Shown: positions 7,083 to 15,070, counted from the first letter of the stretch. The stretch: DNA of 16,669 bases from an uncultured Allobaculum sp. (GCA_910577085.1 CAJTLE010000061.1:1-16669); one strand, 5' to 3'. Numbers and translations: made by a program. The notes: generated by a model from the sequence alone, not told the origin.

Positions 7083-8083
7083 TACTGCAGCTCCAGACCG
7101 GCATCCGCAGTCAGAGATTCATCTGCCCGACGGCCATGTTCATAAGCAATTTCACCCGCAATGGCAATCATAGCCGCATTATCGGTGCAGCAGCTCATTG
7201 GCGGAACATTGAAGTCAATATCAGGATGCTGCTGGGCAAGTTCCTGCACTTTTTCACGCAGGCGGCTGTTGGCCGATACGCCGCCGCCGACGATCATCTG
7301 TTTGATTTCTGGATGATCAGCAATGGCTTTGCGCACTTTGGTAAAGATTTCTTCGAGTGCGGTTTCCTGGAAGCTGGCCGCTAAATCTTCCATCTTCCAT
7401 GGTTCGTTATTTCTTTCCATGCGTTTTACAAACTGGAGAACACCGGATTTCAGGCCAGAGAATGAGAAGTCATATTCACCTGGTGCTTTTGGGCGCGGGA
7501 GTTTATAAATTGGTTTTCCCTGTTTGGCCAGCTTGTCAATTTTCGGTCCGCCTGGATAGCCAAGATTAAGTACGCGAGCGACTTTGTCATAGGCTTCGCC
7601 AATGGCATCATCCTGAGTTTCTCCAAGAATATCAAAGCTGTTTTCATCTTTCATATAAATCAGCTCCGAGTTGCCGCCGCTGACCAGCAGACCTAAAAGC
7701 GGGAACTGAAGCGTTGTATCGAGTTTATTGGCATAAATATGGCCAGCCAGATGATTGACCCCAACAAGTGGTTTATCAAAAAGCATCGCCAGCGTTTTGG
7801 CAGCCTGCACGCCAACATGCAGACAGCCGATCAGACCAGGGCCCTGGGTGACGGAAATCAGATCGATATCATCCCAGGTCAGGCCGGATTCTTTGATGGC
7901 CTGATCAATGACCACCGAAATATTTTCAACATGAAGCCGGCTGGCCACTTCAGGCACGACCCCGCCAAACTGAACATGCGTGTCAATCTGGCTGGAGACG
8001 ACGCTGGACAGGACTTCTTTCTGGTCTTTGACAACGGATGCAGCCGTTTCATCGCAGCTGCTTTCAATCGCAAATACAATCAT
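7082..8083 (-). CDS. tsaD: tRNA N6-adenosine threonylcarbamoyltransferase TsaD
   Basis: This 333-residue ASKHA-fold enzyme transfers the threonylcarbamoyl group from threonylcarbamoyl-AMP to A37 of ANN-decoding tRNAs (t6A). Seen: N-terminal IESSCDETAASVV, the metal-binding histidines H111 and H115 (NHLAGHIYAN), the nucleotide-binding SGGNSE at 135-140, and the C-terminal CCTDNAAMIAIAG segment. It works in a complex with TsaB and TsaE, encoded just upstream, using the intermediate made by TsaC, which is not in the window. AAGGTG precedes the ATG. It lies 27 bases after rimI and overlaps the following GNAT gene by one base. Confidence 0.98.
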   Translation of the reverse strand: MIVFAIESSCDETAASVVKDQKEVLSSVVSSQIDTHVQFGGVVPEVASRLHVENISVVIDQAIKESGLTWDDIDLISVTQGPGLIGCLHVGVQAAKTLAMLFDKPLVGVNHLAGHIYANKLDTTLQFPLLGLLVSGGNSELIYMKDENSFDILGETQDDAIGEAYDKVARVLNLGYPGGPKIDKLAKQGKPIYKLPRPKAPGEYDFSFSGLKSGVLQFVKRMERNNEPWKMEDLAASFQETALEEIFTKVRKAIADHPEIKQMIVGGGVSANSRLREKVQELAQQHPDIDFNVPPMSCCTDNAAMIAIAGEIAYEHGRRADESLTADAGLELQ

Positions 8084-8110
8084 AGTTTCACCTTACTCTA
8101 AGTTAGATTT

Positions 8111-8542
8111 CTAGATTCCTAAGCCCATGACAAGGGCATCTTCGCCATCGGAATAATAGTGCTTACTGCGATGGATCTCTGTAAAGCCATGGTTTTCATA
8201 CAGGGTTTTGGCCGGGGTGTTGGAAACCCGCACTTCCAGAGTAAACAGTTCACAACCCGCATCCATCGCCTGACGAATCGCTTCCTCAAGCAGCAGACTG
8301 CCTTTATGCTGGCGGCGAAAAGCCGGATCAATCGCAATGCTGGCAAGCTGGGCCTGTTCGAACATGATCCAGAAAATCGCATAGCCGATAATCTGGCCGT
8401 CTTCTTCCAGGACGATGGCATGAGAATAGGGATTCTTGGTCAGTTCATACTCAAATGAATCCCGGCTCCAGGCCTCTTTAAAGCTGGCGGTTTCAAGGCT
8501 GCAGATGGGATCCAGATCCGCCTGCGTCATTGGGCGGATCAT
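8111..8542 (-). CDS. rimI: Ribosomal-protein-S18-alanine N-acetyltransferase family protein RimI
   Basis: This 143-residue single-domain GNAT protein has RPMTQADLDPICSLE at the start, the acetyl-CoA loop around 76-84 (FRRQHKGSLLLEEAI), the strand LEVRVSNTPAKTLYENHGF with N108, and the C-terminal YYSDGEDALVMGLG typical of RimI. In the family the protein acetylates the N-terminus of S18 and perhaps other proteins; in many bacteria it is co-encoded with tsaB and tsaD, as here. Its ATG overlaps the tsaB stop (ATGA), so translation is coupled. Confidence 0.93.
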   Translation of the reverse strand: MIRPMTQADLDPICSLETASFKEAWSRDSFEYELTKNPYSHAIVLEEDGQIIGYAIFWIMFEQAQLASIAIDPAFRRQHKGSLLLEEAIRQAMDAGCELFTLEVRVSNTPAKTLYENHGFTEIHRSKHYYSDGEDALVMGLGI

Positions 8543-9135
8543 ACTTTGTAACTGTCGCTTTCTTTCATATAGCGCGGAATGAGCGCATGAACATTTTCAA
8601 CAGTTTCAGCTACTGGCAGCAGCAGACGGACATTTTCGACAAAGTCAGATGGATTGGCCTGCTGATCAATCAGCCAGCCTTCACCATACAATTCACCCGG
8701 ATTGTCTTTTAAGAAGTCTTCCACCTGATCTAAAGGCAGAATGCCCATCCAGGTCGGTTTTCCTTCTTCCAGATGAGCCGCATAGACACGACCGCCTCGG
8801 GCGTCCAGAATGACATTGGCTGCCGGTGCTGTTCCGGCATACAGCTGGAAAGTCGAAAGGGTTTTGACTTTGATATCGGCCTGGGTGCCAAGCAGTTTGG
8901 CGGTCGTCATCGCAATACGCAGACCGGTATACGAACCTGGGCCATCTGTAATGATGACTTCATCCAGGTCTTTCAGTTTCCAGCCCACTTCACCAAGCAA
9001 TCGTTTCAGTTCAACGAATAACGATTCGCTCTGGCGTTTAAAGGCTTCTTCGACCAGACTGGCTTTGACCTGACCATCCTCAAACAGGATGATCACCAGT
9101 TGTTTCCATGACGTATCGAGCATCAAGCTTTTCAT
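8539..9135 (-). CDS. tsaB: t6A biosynthesis complex dimerisation subunit TsaB
   Basis: This 198-residue inactive ASKHA paralogue of TsaD scaffolds the TsaB-TsaD-TsaE complex. The N-terminal LMLDTSWKQLVIILFEDG strand, the conserved DGPGSYTGLRI at 64-74 and the LDARGGRVYAA segment are clear. The usual NHSE-like motif reads RQSE here, and the C-terminal half is somewhat shorter than the roughly 220-230 residues I expect. The gene lies 4 bases after tsaE and overlaps rimI by 4 bases. Confidence 0.96.
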   Translation of the reverse strand: MKSLMLDTSWKQLVIILFEDGQVKASLVEEAFKRQSESLFVELKRLLGEVGWKLKDLDEVIITDGPGSYTGLRIAMTTAKLLGTQADIKVKTLSTFQLYAGTAPAANVILDARGGRVYAAHLEEGKPTWMGILPLDQVEDFLKDNPGELYGEGWLIDQQANPSDFVENVRLLLPVAETVENVHALIPRYMKESDSYKV

Positions 9136-9139
9136 AGGT

Positions 9140-9589
9140 TTATTTCCATCCTTCTAACAGACTGGCACTCTTGGGTCCATGAGCATTCATTTCTACCTCA
9201 CGGGACGTTTCACCAGTTTCTTTCAGTGAAATCGAAATGTGATCCGCCGGGATCTGTTCGGCAATGTAATCCGCCCATTCCACAACGCAAAGACCTTCTT
9301 CGAAGCATTCTTCAAAGCCCAGGTCCTGATGGGCACCTTCCAGACGATAAGCATCCATATGGTAAAGCGGGCTGCCATCTTCGGTCTTATACGATTTCAT
9401 GATGGTAAAAGTTGGAGAGTTAATGGTTCGTTTTACGCCCAGTGCCTTGCCAAAAAAGCGGGTCCAGGCTGTTTTTCCGGCACCAAGATCGCCATCGAGC
9501 GTAATGGTCATCGTCTGTCCTTTCAGACGACGGGCCATCTCGTTGGCGAAGGCTTCCGTATCGGAAAGTGAATTCAGATTCAGTTTCAT
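9140..9589 (-). CDS. tsaE: t6A biosynthesis ATPase TsaE
   Basis: This 149-residue P-loop ATPase (YjeE) has the Walker A motif GDLGAGKT at 33-40, the switch-like NSPTFTIMKSY segment, YHMDAYRLEG, and the Trp-containing VVEWADYI. It binds the TsaB-TsaD dimer and its ATPase resets the complex between catalytic rounds. AAGGAAAA precedes the ATG. It starts the tightly packed tsaE-tsaB-rimI-tsaD run and follows rarA by 84 bases without a terminator, so it is likely part of one long transcript. Confidence 0.96.
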   Translation of the reverse strand: MKLNLNSLSDTEAFANEMARRLKGQTMTITLDGDLGAGKTAWTRFFGKALGVKRTINSPTFTIMKSYKTEDGSPLYHMDAYRLEGAHQDLGFEECFEEGLCVVEWADYIAEQIPADHISISLKETGETSREVEMNAHGPKSASLLEGWK

Positions 9590-9673
9590 AGTTGTTTTCC
9601 TTATATTCAGAATATTCAGAGATCCAGTCCACTCAGAGATCGAGTTCAGACTGATTTCAAAAACATTTCCAGA

Positions 9674-11257
9674 TTACTTCTTTGTGGCTCCAGAATCTTC
9701 AGCCGACTGCCCCGAAGCAGGTGAAGCCGCAGGATTTTGCTGGAGGCTGGATGGGGCAGTGGGATTTTGCTGCGAACTGGATGAGACAGCCGGATTTGGC
9801 TGGAGACCAGATTGAGCAGGTGAAGCCGGCCCATGAGCAGGCTGCATCGGCGGACGCTGTTGTCCATTTCTGGCCTTGAGTCGGTCCTGATGGATCATGG
9901 CTTTGATCTGCTGGATCTGTTCAAGCCGTTTGCCAACCTTGGCTTCACTGCCCTGATTGGTTGGCTTGTAGTATACATGATCCTTCAGTTTTGGCGGCAG
10001 GCATTCCATATCCGTCATGTGAAGGGGGTAATCATGGGAATATTCATACCCTTGACCATAGCCTAAATCAGCCATCATGCCCGTCCGCGCATTGCAGATG
10101 TGCAGCGGCACCGGCTCTTCAAGTGTTTCTCTGGCATCATCTCGGGCCGCAAAGTAGGCCGTTTCCAGGGCATTGCTTTTGGGAGCCAAAGCCAGATAGG
10201 TAATGGCATGGGTTAAATGCACACTGCATTCGGGCATGCCCAGATACATGCAAGCCTGATAGGCCGCAATGCAGATTTCCAGGGCTCTCGAATCGGCCAT
10301 GCCGACATCTTCACTGGCCATGCGCACCATTCGTCTGGCAATGTATAAGGGATCTTCCCCACCCTCTAACATTCTGGACAGCCAGTAAATGCTGGCCTGA
10401 ACATCGGAGTTGCGCATGGACTTATGCAAGGCCGAGATCATATCATAGTGGGCATCGCCCTTTTTATCGTAAAGCAGTGTCCTTTTGCCCAGCACCTGTT
10501 TGATGATCTCTTCATCGACATGCACGCCATGAATATCATCAGGCGAATTGGTGATGATCATCTCCAGGGTATTCAATGCCAGTCTGGCATCGCCATGGGC
10601 AAAGTGAGCGATCGCATAAATCTGCTCTTCCGTAATATCAATCGTTTTTTCACCATAGCCCTGTGGGGCATGGATGGCCTGGATGAGCAGTTTTTCAATT
10701 TCTTCGGTTGTCAGCGACTTTAAAACAAAGACTTTGCATCTCGACAGCAAAGCGGAGTTGACTTCAAAGCTTGGATTTTCCGTAGTGGCCCCAATCAGGA
10801 CAATGCTTCCCTTTTCCACGTAGGGTAAGAAGGCATCCTGCTGCGCCTTGTTGAAGCGGTGAATCTCATCGATAAATACGATTGTCCGTTCGCCTTGTTT
10901 GCGGGTCATTTCCGCCTGCGTCATCACGGATTTGATTTCCTTGATTCCCGACTGCACGGCTGAAAAGTTGATAAACCGGCTGTGCGTATGGGCAGCGATA
11001 ATCGAGGCCAGAGTTGTCTTGCCAACCCCTGGCGGCCCCCAGAAAATCATCGAAGGAATCGTATCTTTTTCGATCATGTTCCATAACAAAGACCCTGGCG
11101 AAATCAGATGGGTTTGTCCATAGTAGTCTTCCAGAGTCTGAGGACGCATCCGATCGGCCAGCGGGCGAAGCATATTGCTGCGCTTTTCGCGCTCTTGTTT
11201 TTCCTGATGTTCAAGTTCATCTTCTTCGAAAAGATCAAATAACGAATTCTGCTTCAT
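9674..11257 (-). CDS. rarA: Replication-associated recombination AAA+ ATPase RarA (MgsA) with a repeat-rich tail
   Basis: This is a clamp-loader-like AAA+ ATPase that acts at stalled replication forks. The ATG at 11257 is chosen because AGGAAG lies just before it; a start at 11296 would add 13 residues without a ribosome binding site. In this 527-residue form Walker A is GPPGVGKT (74-81), Walker B is VFIDEIHRF (127-135), sensor 1 is GATTENPS (156-163) and the arginine finger is R173 (LLSRCKVF). The helical tetramerisation domain ends near VYYKPTNQG (428-436). Residues 464-527 are an added low-complexity Pro/Gln/Ser tail, making it longer than the usual 420-450 residues. No Walker or sensor residue is missing. 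Confidence 0.96.
   Translation of the reverse strand: MKQNSLFDLFEEDELEHQEKQEREKRSNMLRPLADRMRPQTLEDYYGQTHLISPGSLLWNMIEKDTIPSMIFWGPPGVGKTTLASIIAAHTHSRFINFSAVQSGIKEIKSVMTQAEMTRKQGERTIVFIDEIHRFNKAQQDAFLPYVEKGSIVLIGATTENPSFEVNSALLSRCKVFVLKSLTTEEIEKLLIQAIHAPQGYGEKTIDITEEQIYAIAHFAHGDARLALNTLEMIITNSPDDIHGVHVDEEIIKQVLGKRTLLYDKKGDAHYDMISALHKSMRNSDVQASIYWLSRMLEGGEDPLYIARRMVRMASEDVGMADSRALEICIAAYQACMYLGMPECSVHLTHAITYLALAPKSNALETAYFAARDDARETLEEPVPLHICNARTGMMADLGYGQGYEYSHDYPLHMTDMECLPPKLKDHVYYKPTNQGSEAKVGKRLEQIQQIKAMIHQDRLKARNGQQRPPMQPAHGPASPAQSGLQPNPAVSSSSQQNPTAPSSLQQNPAASPASGQSAEDSGATKK
9713..9802 (-). repeat. Three 30-bp tandem repeats in the rarA tail
   Basis: RarA residues 486-515 consist of three ten-residue units: QPNPAVSSSS, QQNPTAPSSL and QQNPAASPAS. 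At DNA level the units keep a 30-base period (the GGATTTTGCTG-like core recurs near 9732, 9762 and 9792), which points to recent slippage or unequal crossing-over within the gene. Confidence 0.8.
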
Positions 11258-11330
11258 AGTCTTCCTATTATACAACAGTGGATTGCCACGATGCACTTGC
11301 CGGAATCATCCCCTTGCAGGCATCAAAAAA

Positions 11331-11354
11331 ACCGCAGATTTCATACTCTGCGGT
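11331..11354 (-). terminator. Rho-independent terminator of the TPM/zinc-ribbon operon
   Basis: Perfect 8-bp arms ACCGCAGA (11331-11338) and TCTGCGGT (11347-11354) with an 8-base loop are followed on the minus strand by seven U. It begins 5 bases after the stop codon of the zinc-ribbon gene and separates it from rarA. Confidence 0.9.
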
Positions 11355-11359
11355 CTTTC

Positions 11360-12529
11360 TTAATCGATCATCAGAATCAAAACAAGGGTCAGCGCAATGA
11401 AGATTACGCAGAAAATCAGAAACCAGCGTAGGAAGTATCGATTGCGTTTATGCTTATCCACCGGAATGTTGCCGACGACTTTTCCCGTCTGCCCATTGAT
11501 GGCGATCAGCTTATCTTCATCGTTGTCATAGTCCATGAACAACAGATAGGCCGGAAGCAGGGCGTACGTAGACTTGATATCGGATGGTCTGATATTGGAA
11601 GAAGTCAGATGCAGCCCCTGGTAACCTGTCATGGTGGACATCATCGCACTTTGGAAAGAATTCTCCGCCCGGCCTTTGGAAAACTCGGCGGTCTGCGAAG
11701 CATCCCGGTCATAGCGCTGGGCCATATAGCCCGGCAGATAGCCGGAATTATAGGGCACCAGGCAGGAATAATCGAAAGGCTCGATGGAGTCCATGGCATC
11801 TTTTGGTGTCTTGGTTGAGGCAATGACCGGAACCTTATGATATTTCTGATTTCCGGCCCGCAGGATGTCATAGACATAGTGGTTGGTGACAATCCATTCG
11901 CCATACGGGATGGTCGTAGTATGTTCCCCACTGGCATGAAGTTCCCCCGTCATGTTGACATCGAACAGCCAGAATGGCAGATAGATCGCCTTGATCTTTT
12001 CGATGACATTGGCCTTGGAATATTCAGGCGGATAAAACGGCTTATCTTTAATGTAATTTTCGTAAATCTCTTCAATCTTCTTTTTATCGACCGTAAACGG
12101 AATTACCTTGTCCGGCTTGAACTGCCCTTTGATCTGGGTATCAATGACCATTGGCGTGCCACAGAAAACACAGGTTGTTGCGACCGTATCTTTGTCCGTT
12201 ACAACCTCAGCCCCGCAATGCGGACAGCTGTACACGACCAGATCTTCCTGAATTTCGGTCGAATCATCGGTGGCTTTCGCAAAACCGGCTTCACTGGCTT
12301 TGCGGGGTTCTTCCATATCGGAATGAAGAAGATCCAAAGCCGGGATCTGGTCGGCAGAATGGTCATGGTGGTGATCATGATCATGGTGGTGATCATGATC
12401 TACAGGAAGATCAGGCTGGGTTTCATATTCGCTCAGATCATATGTGCTTCCACAGAAGTCACATTTGAGTTTATCGATGGAGGGTTCATAGTGAAGTTCA
12501 CCTCCACAGTTACGGCATTTATATTCCAT
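11360..12529 (-). CDS. Double zinc-ribbon, membrane-anchored protein with a His/Asp-rich linker
   Basis: This encodes 389 residues. A first zinc ribbon has C5-x2-C8 and C23-x2-C26. An acidic, histidine-packed linker follows (45-57, DHDHHHDHDHHHD). A second ribbon has C102-x2-C105 and C120-x2-C123. A long uncharacterised region with many aromatic residues comes next, then one C-terminal transmembrane helix at about 366-387 (WFLIFCVIFIALTLVLIL). The ribbons precede the helix, so the bulk should be cytoplasmic; this resembles proteins annotated as TFIIB-type zinc-ribbon proteins. Its ATG shares a base with the upstream TPM gene's stop (TGATG), so the two are coupled and probably work together. 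The His/Asp linker suggests binding of Zn, Ni or a similar metal. Function is unknown. Confidence 0.85.
   Translation of the reverse strand: MEYKCRNCGGELHYEPSIDKLKCDFCGSTYDLSEYETQPDLPVDHDHHHDHDHHHDHSADQIPALDLLHSDMEEPRKASEAGFAKATDDSTEIQEDLVVYSCPHCGAEVVTDKDTVATTCVFCGTPMVIDTQIKGQFKPDKVIPFTVDKKKIEEIYENYIKDKPFYPPEYSKANVIEKIKAIYLPFWLFDVNMTGELHASGEHTTTIPYGEWIVTNHYVYDILRAGNQKYHKVPVIASTKTPKDAMDSIEPFDYSCLVPYNSGYLPGYMAQRYDRDASQTAEFSKGRAENSFQSAMMSTMTGYQGLHLTSSNIRPSDIKSTYALLPAYLLFMDYDNDEDKLIAINGQTGKVVGNIPVDKHKRNRYFLRWFLIFCVIFIALTLVLILMID
12364..12399 (-). repeat. Perfect 18-bp tandem duplication encoding the His/Asp linker
   Basis: The unit CATGGTGGTGATCATGAT occurs at 12364-12381 and again at 12382-12399 without a mismatch. 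On the coding strand it spells alternating His and Asp codons, so the metal-ligand-rich stretch was lengthened by duplication and could vary in length between strains. Confidence 0.9.
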
Positions 12530-13311
12530 CAGAAATGACCTCCACTTCCGGTATGACCTGCCGATCCACCGCCGCTAAAGCCACCACCGCCATGGCCGCC
12601 GGAGGTTGGTTTCGGTTTACGCACACGAGTCTGGTAGGTCCGGATCAGTCGGTCATCGCGGGCCACCAGGTTCAATCCATCCTGATAGGCATCAGCCCTG
12701 ACACTGACTTTCTTGTCGCGATGCTTTCCAACCCGGCTCATGGTCATGATCCCGGCAATGAGCAGCGCCCCCACCAGGGACATACCCGTCCCCAAAGCCA
12801 GAATGCCTTTATTGACGATCAGCTTGGTGAACGGCCCATAGGCATTGGTTTTAATTTTGAAGGTTTTGTCGACCTTATTCAAAAAAGTCCTGGCAGACTG
12901 GCCGAATTCACCATCCGCCAGATCATCATAGGCCGCTTCGGCAATCGAATCCGTCTTGGATTGGTTGAAATAGCCACGTTCCCGGTCTCCATAGGCATCC
13001 ACCCAATAGGAACGGTCTGCCATATTAATCATGTAGCCGATATAGCCTTCCGGATAATGCTGGGTCCCATAGGACTCAATGACATCCCGGGCATAATTAT
13101 CGGAAAAACCAGACTCATAATCCGTCAGGATAAAGACATTGGTATCAAAGTCCTGTGAAATCCGGGCGGCAAATTCTTCTAATTCCTGTATTTCCTGATC
13201 CGTAAATAATGAAGCCTCATCGTCTACGTGCGAACTGGCCGCATACACCGGCATCTGGATCATCAGCACCATGGCGCAGATGATCATAAGGTATTTCCAG
13301 AATTGTTTCAT
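12529..13311 (-). CDS. TPM-domain protein, secreted and membrane-anchored, with a Gly-rich tail
   Basis: The start at 13311 is chosen because GAGGTGAAT lies immediately upstream; a start at 13356 would put 15 residues before the signal peptide. In this 260-residue form residues 1-24 are a signal peptide ending VYA. Residues 29-145 match the TPM domain (VDDEASLFTDQEIQELEEFA, TNVFILTDY, GYMINMADRSYWVDAYGD). A transmembrane helix lies at about 168-191, and the tail at 237-260 is rich in Gly, Ser and His (GGGGFSGGGSAGHTGSGGHF). TPM domains have been linked to photosystem repair phosphatases in plants and are otherwise uncharacterised in bacteria. The domain should face outside with the Gly/His tail inside. 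It is co-translated with the zinc-ribbon protein. Confidence 0.87.
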   Translation of the reverse strand: MKQFWKYLMIICAMVLMIQMPVYAASSHVDDEASLFTDQEIQELEEFAARISQDFDTNVFILTDYESGFSDNYARDVIESYGTQHYPEGYIGYMINMADRSYWVDAYGDRERGYFNQSKTDSIAEAAYDDLADGEFGQSARTFLNKVDKTFKIKTNAYGPFTKLIVNKGILALGTGMSLVGALLIAGIMTMSRVGKHRDKKVSVRADAYQDGLNLVARDDRLIRTYQTRVRKPKPTSGGHGGGGFSGGGSAGHTGSGGHF

Positions 13312-13380
13312 ATTCACCTCGTCAGGGACAGATCCAGGATTTCCTGTGCAAAGCATCCGGTCTGTCTGATTCGCAAATTC

Positions 13381-13386
13381 ATTATA
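13381..13386 (-). promoter_or_regulatory. Possible -10 box of the TPM operon
   Basis: A consensus TATAAT is read on the minus strand, 69 bases before the TPM start codon. The region 17 bases further upstream (TCAAAA) does not match a -35 box well, so this is tentative. Apart from this box and the terminator at 13565-13588, I see nothing in the 342 bases between the TPM start and the next stop codon. Confidence 0.3.
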
Positions 13387-13564
13387 TCCAAACCAACTTC
13401 AACTTTTGAAATATCCTCTTCATTCCAACCTTACATCTTCATCGTCATTCAAAATCTTTTTGAGATTCAATGCTTTTGCTGCCTTTTCCATTTCCTTTTG
13501 GCCAGCGGCAAAGAAGAACAATTCCCCCGCTATGAGTGGTTCTGGGCGTTATTTTAAAGAAAAA

Positions 13565-13588
13565 GGCAGACCCCCAAAGAGATCTGCC
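13565..13588 (-). terminator. Rho-independent terminator of the secreted repeat-protein gene
   Basis: Minus-strand RNA folds as GGCAGATC (13581-13588) with GGTCTGCC (13565-13572), eight pairs including one G-U, followed by UUUUUCUUU. It lies 66 bases beyond the stop codon at 13654. Confidence 0.75.
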
Positions 13589-13653
13589 ATGTGCAGTTTT
13601 CGATAAATCAAATCTTTACAGGATTCAGTCTGAACCCACACCTGTTTCCAGCC

Positions 13654-14952
13654 TTAGGCTTCGTCTCTTGGCCAGAAGACTAGGTTCTGGGGAACGTAGT
13701 CGTAGTAAACGTTGATCGTATCCGAATGGCAGACATAGTAGTAGTTGCCAATCTTTTCGTATTTTGGAACGCCGCGTTCCACATCCATGAACCATTCAAA
13801 GTCCATCATGCGGGTTACAGAAGACTTCAGATAGTGGGTATGTTTATCCACATGGCCATTCATGAAGTTATCCATGGCAGGGCCGGTCGTCAGTTCTTCA
13901 TAAGCATTGTTTGGATCTTCACTGAAAGTATAGCTGATGGCTTCCCCATTGAAGAATCCATTGGTCAGCGTGCCGGCGGCAGCCTGGATTTTCTGTTTGC
14001 CAGAGCCCGTTCTGAAATACAGAGCATTGCCCTGGGGACGAGTATCCGTAATGGCCGAAGCTTTCTGCAGTTTTTTGCGGCGCGGCTGGAAGATCAGAAC
14101 TTGGCCTTCACCTACACCGGAAGTTTCTACGGTATCGTTGCCAACTGGAGAGTAGCCAACCAGGCGGCCGTTCTGGAACATGTAGTAGCGGTTTTCGAAC
14201 TCGGAATACAGAGCATTCACAAGATCCGCCAGAATCATGCCCTGATCATGCAGACCGGTTAAATCACGACTGTTGGCCGCCCCAGTGCGCATGGTGGATT
14301 CAAATGTATTCATGGTATTGGTAATTTCATTGACCAGGCTTTCAGGCGGGCAGTTAACGGAAACGCCATACCAGCCGATGCCTTCCAGATTCCAGCCCAG
14401 AGTGCCGAGTGTATTGTTTTCGGTTACATCGGATGTGTAGTTATGGGATCCAGTTGCGGCGTTTGGATTGTACTGACGATAAATGGGAACGCCATTTCCT
14501 TCATTGGAATACCAGCCGACTTTTTCGTACACCCAGCCCAGCGCCTGCAGACCATCCCGTTCGCCGGCATCGGTGGTGTAATGGTGATCGCCCGCATTTG
14601 GATTGTACAGACGATAAACTGGAGTCGAACTGGTGGAAGGAGCGTACCAGGCAATGCCTTCAAATTCCCAGCCCAGGGTTTTCAGACCGTTGCGTTCTTC
14701 CACATCAGAAGTGTAGAAATGCTCACCAGAGTTGCGGTTGTACAGACGGTACATGGTAATCGCATCTTTCTGAGTCACCTGTCCAGAGTCTGGTTCCGTG
14801 CGGTTTACAACGCTGACTTCGTTTTGACTTAACGCTGTTTCTTCGGCTTCAGGCGCTTTGACATCAACTGTCTGCTCATCCGCCATCACAGGAACCGTAA
14901 GCATCATGGACATCGCACTCACTAAGGCGATTGGTGCAAATTTTGTCTTCAT
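13654..14952 (-). CDS. Secreted protein with three DUF5648-like repeats and an unknown C-terminal domain
   Basis: The ATG at 14952 is chosen over one five codons upstream because the purine-rich AGAGGA inside the longer version is the ribosome binding site. The protein has 432 residues. Residues 1-24 are a signal peptide ending VMA; a low-complexity linker follows. Three repeats with a 45-residue period start at 67, 112 and 157, each with YRLYN-N-GxHxYT, then E-G-L-LGW-xEGIxWY. This matches the repeat I know as DUF5648, found in secreted and cell-wall proteins of Bacillota. Residues 205-432 match nothing I recognise; they include a helical segment (NTMNTFESTMRTGAANSRDL), a glycine-containing beta-rich part (LTNGFFNGEAISYTF) and a Tyr-rich end (YYYVCHSDTINVYYDYV). 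No LPXTG or membrane anchor is seen, so it should be released. Confidence 0.8.
   Translation of the reverse strand: MKTKFAPIALVSAMSMMLTVPVMADEQTVDVKAPEAEETALSQNEVSVVNRTEPDSGQVTQKDAITMYRLYNRNSGEHFYTSDVEERNGLKTLGWEFEGIAWYAPSTSSTPVYRLYNPNAGDHHYTTDAGERDGLQALGWVYEKVGWYSNEGNGVPIYRQYNPNAATGSHNYTSDVTENNTLGTLGWNLEGIGWYGVSVNCPPESLVNEITNTMNTFESTMRTGAANSRDLTGLHDQGMILADLVNALYSEFENRYYMFQNGRLVGYSPVGNDTVETSGVGEGQVLIFQPRRKKLQKASAITDTRPQGNALYFRTGSGKQKIQAAAGTLTNGFFNGEAISYTFSEDPNNAYEELTTGPAMDNFMNGHVDKHTHYLKSSVTRMMDFEWFMDVERGVPKYEKIGNYYYVCHSDTINVYYDYVPQNLVFWPRDEA
14368..14754 (-). repeat. Three 135-bp repeats in the secreted repeat-protein gene
   Basis: The units encode residues 67-111, 112-156 and 157-195. Similarity reaches DNA level: a 22-base segment containing TTTGGATTGTAC and GACGATAAA recurs at 14462-14483 and 14597-14618 with one mismatch, exactly 135 bases apart. 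This indicates duplication within the gene. Confidence 0.8.
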
Positions 14953-15070
14953 AATTTTTCCTCTCAATCAACAGACTGCTTAACCAGAGAGACTTTTCTG
15001 AAATGGACTTTTCTTTTGAATACAGAAAAGGAAAAGACTTGAATAAGCGCGATTCTCGCTTGAGAACAGA

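Noticed and set aside
11267..11272. TATAAT on the minus strand as a rarA promoter
   Set aside because: A transcript from it would begin inside the rarA ribosome binding site, and the sequence 17 bases upstream is a poor -35 box.
12535..13158. 207-residue plus-strand frame opposite the TPM gene, and similar long frames opposite the zinc-ribbon, guaA and tsaD genes
   Set aside because: The opposite strand encodes clear family proteins with ribosome binding sites; these are shadows of codon bias.
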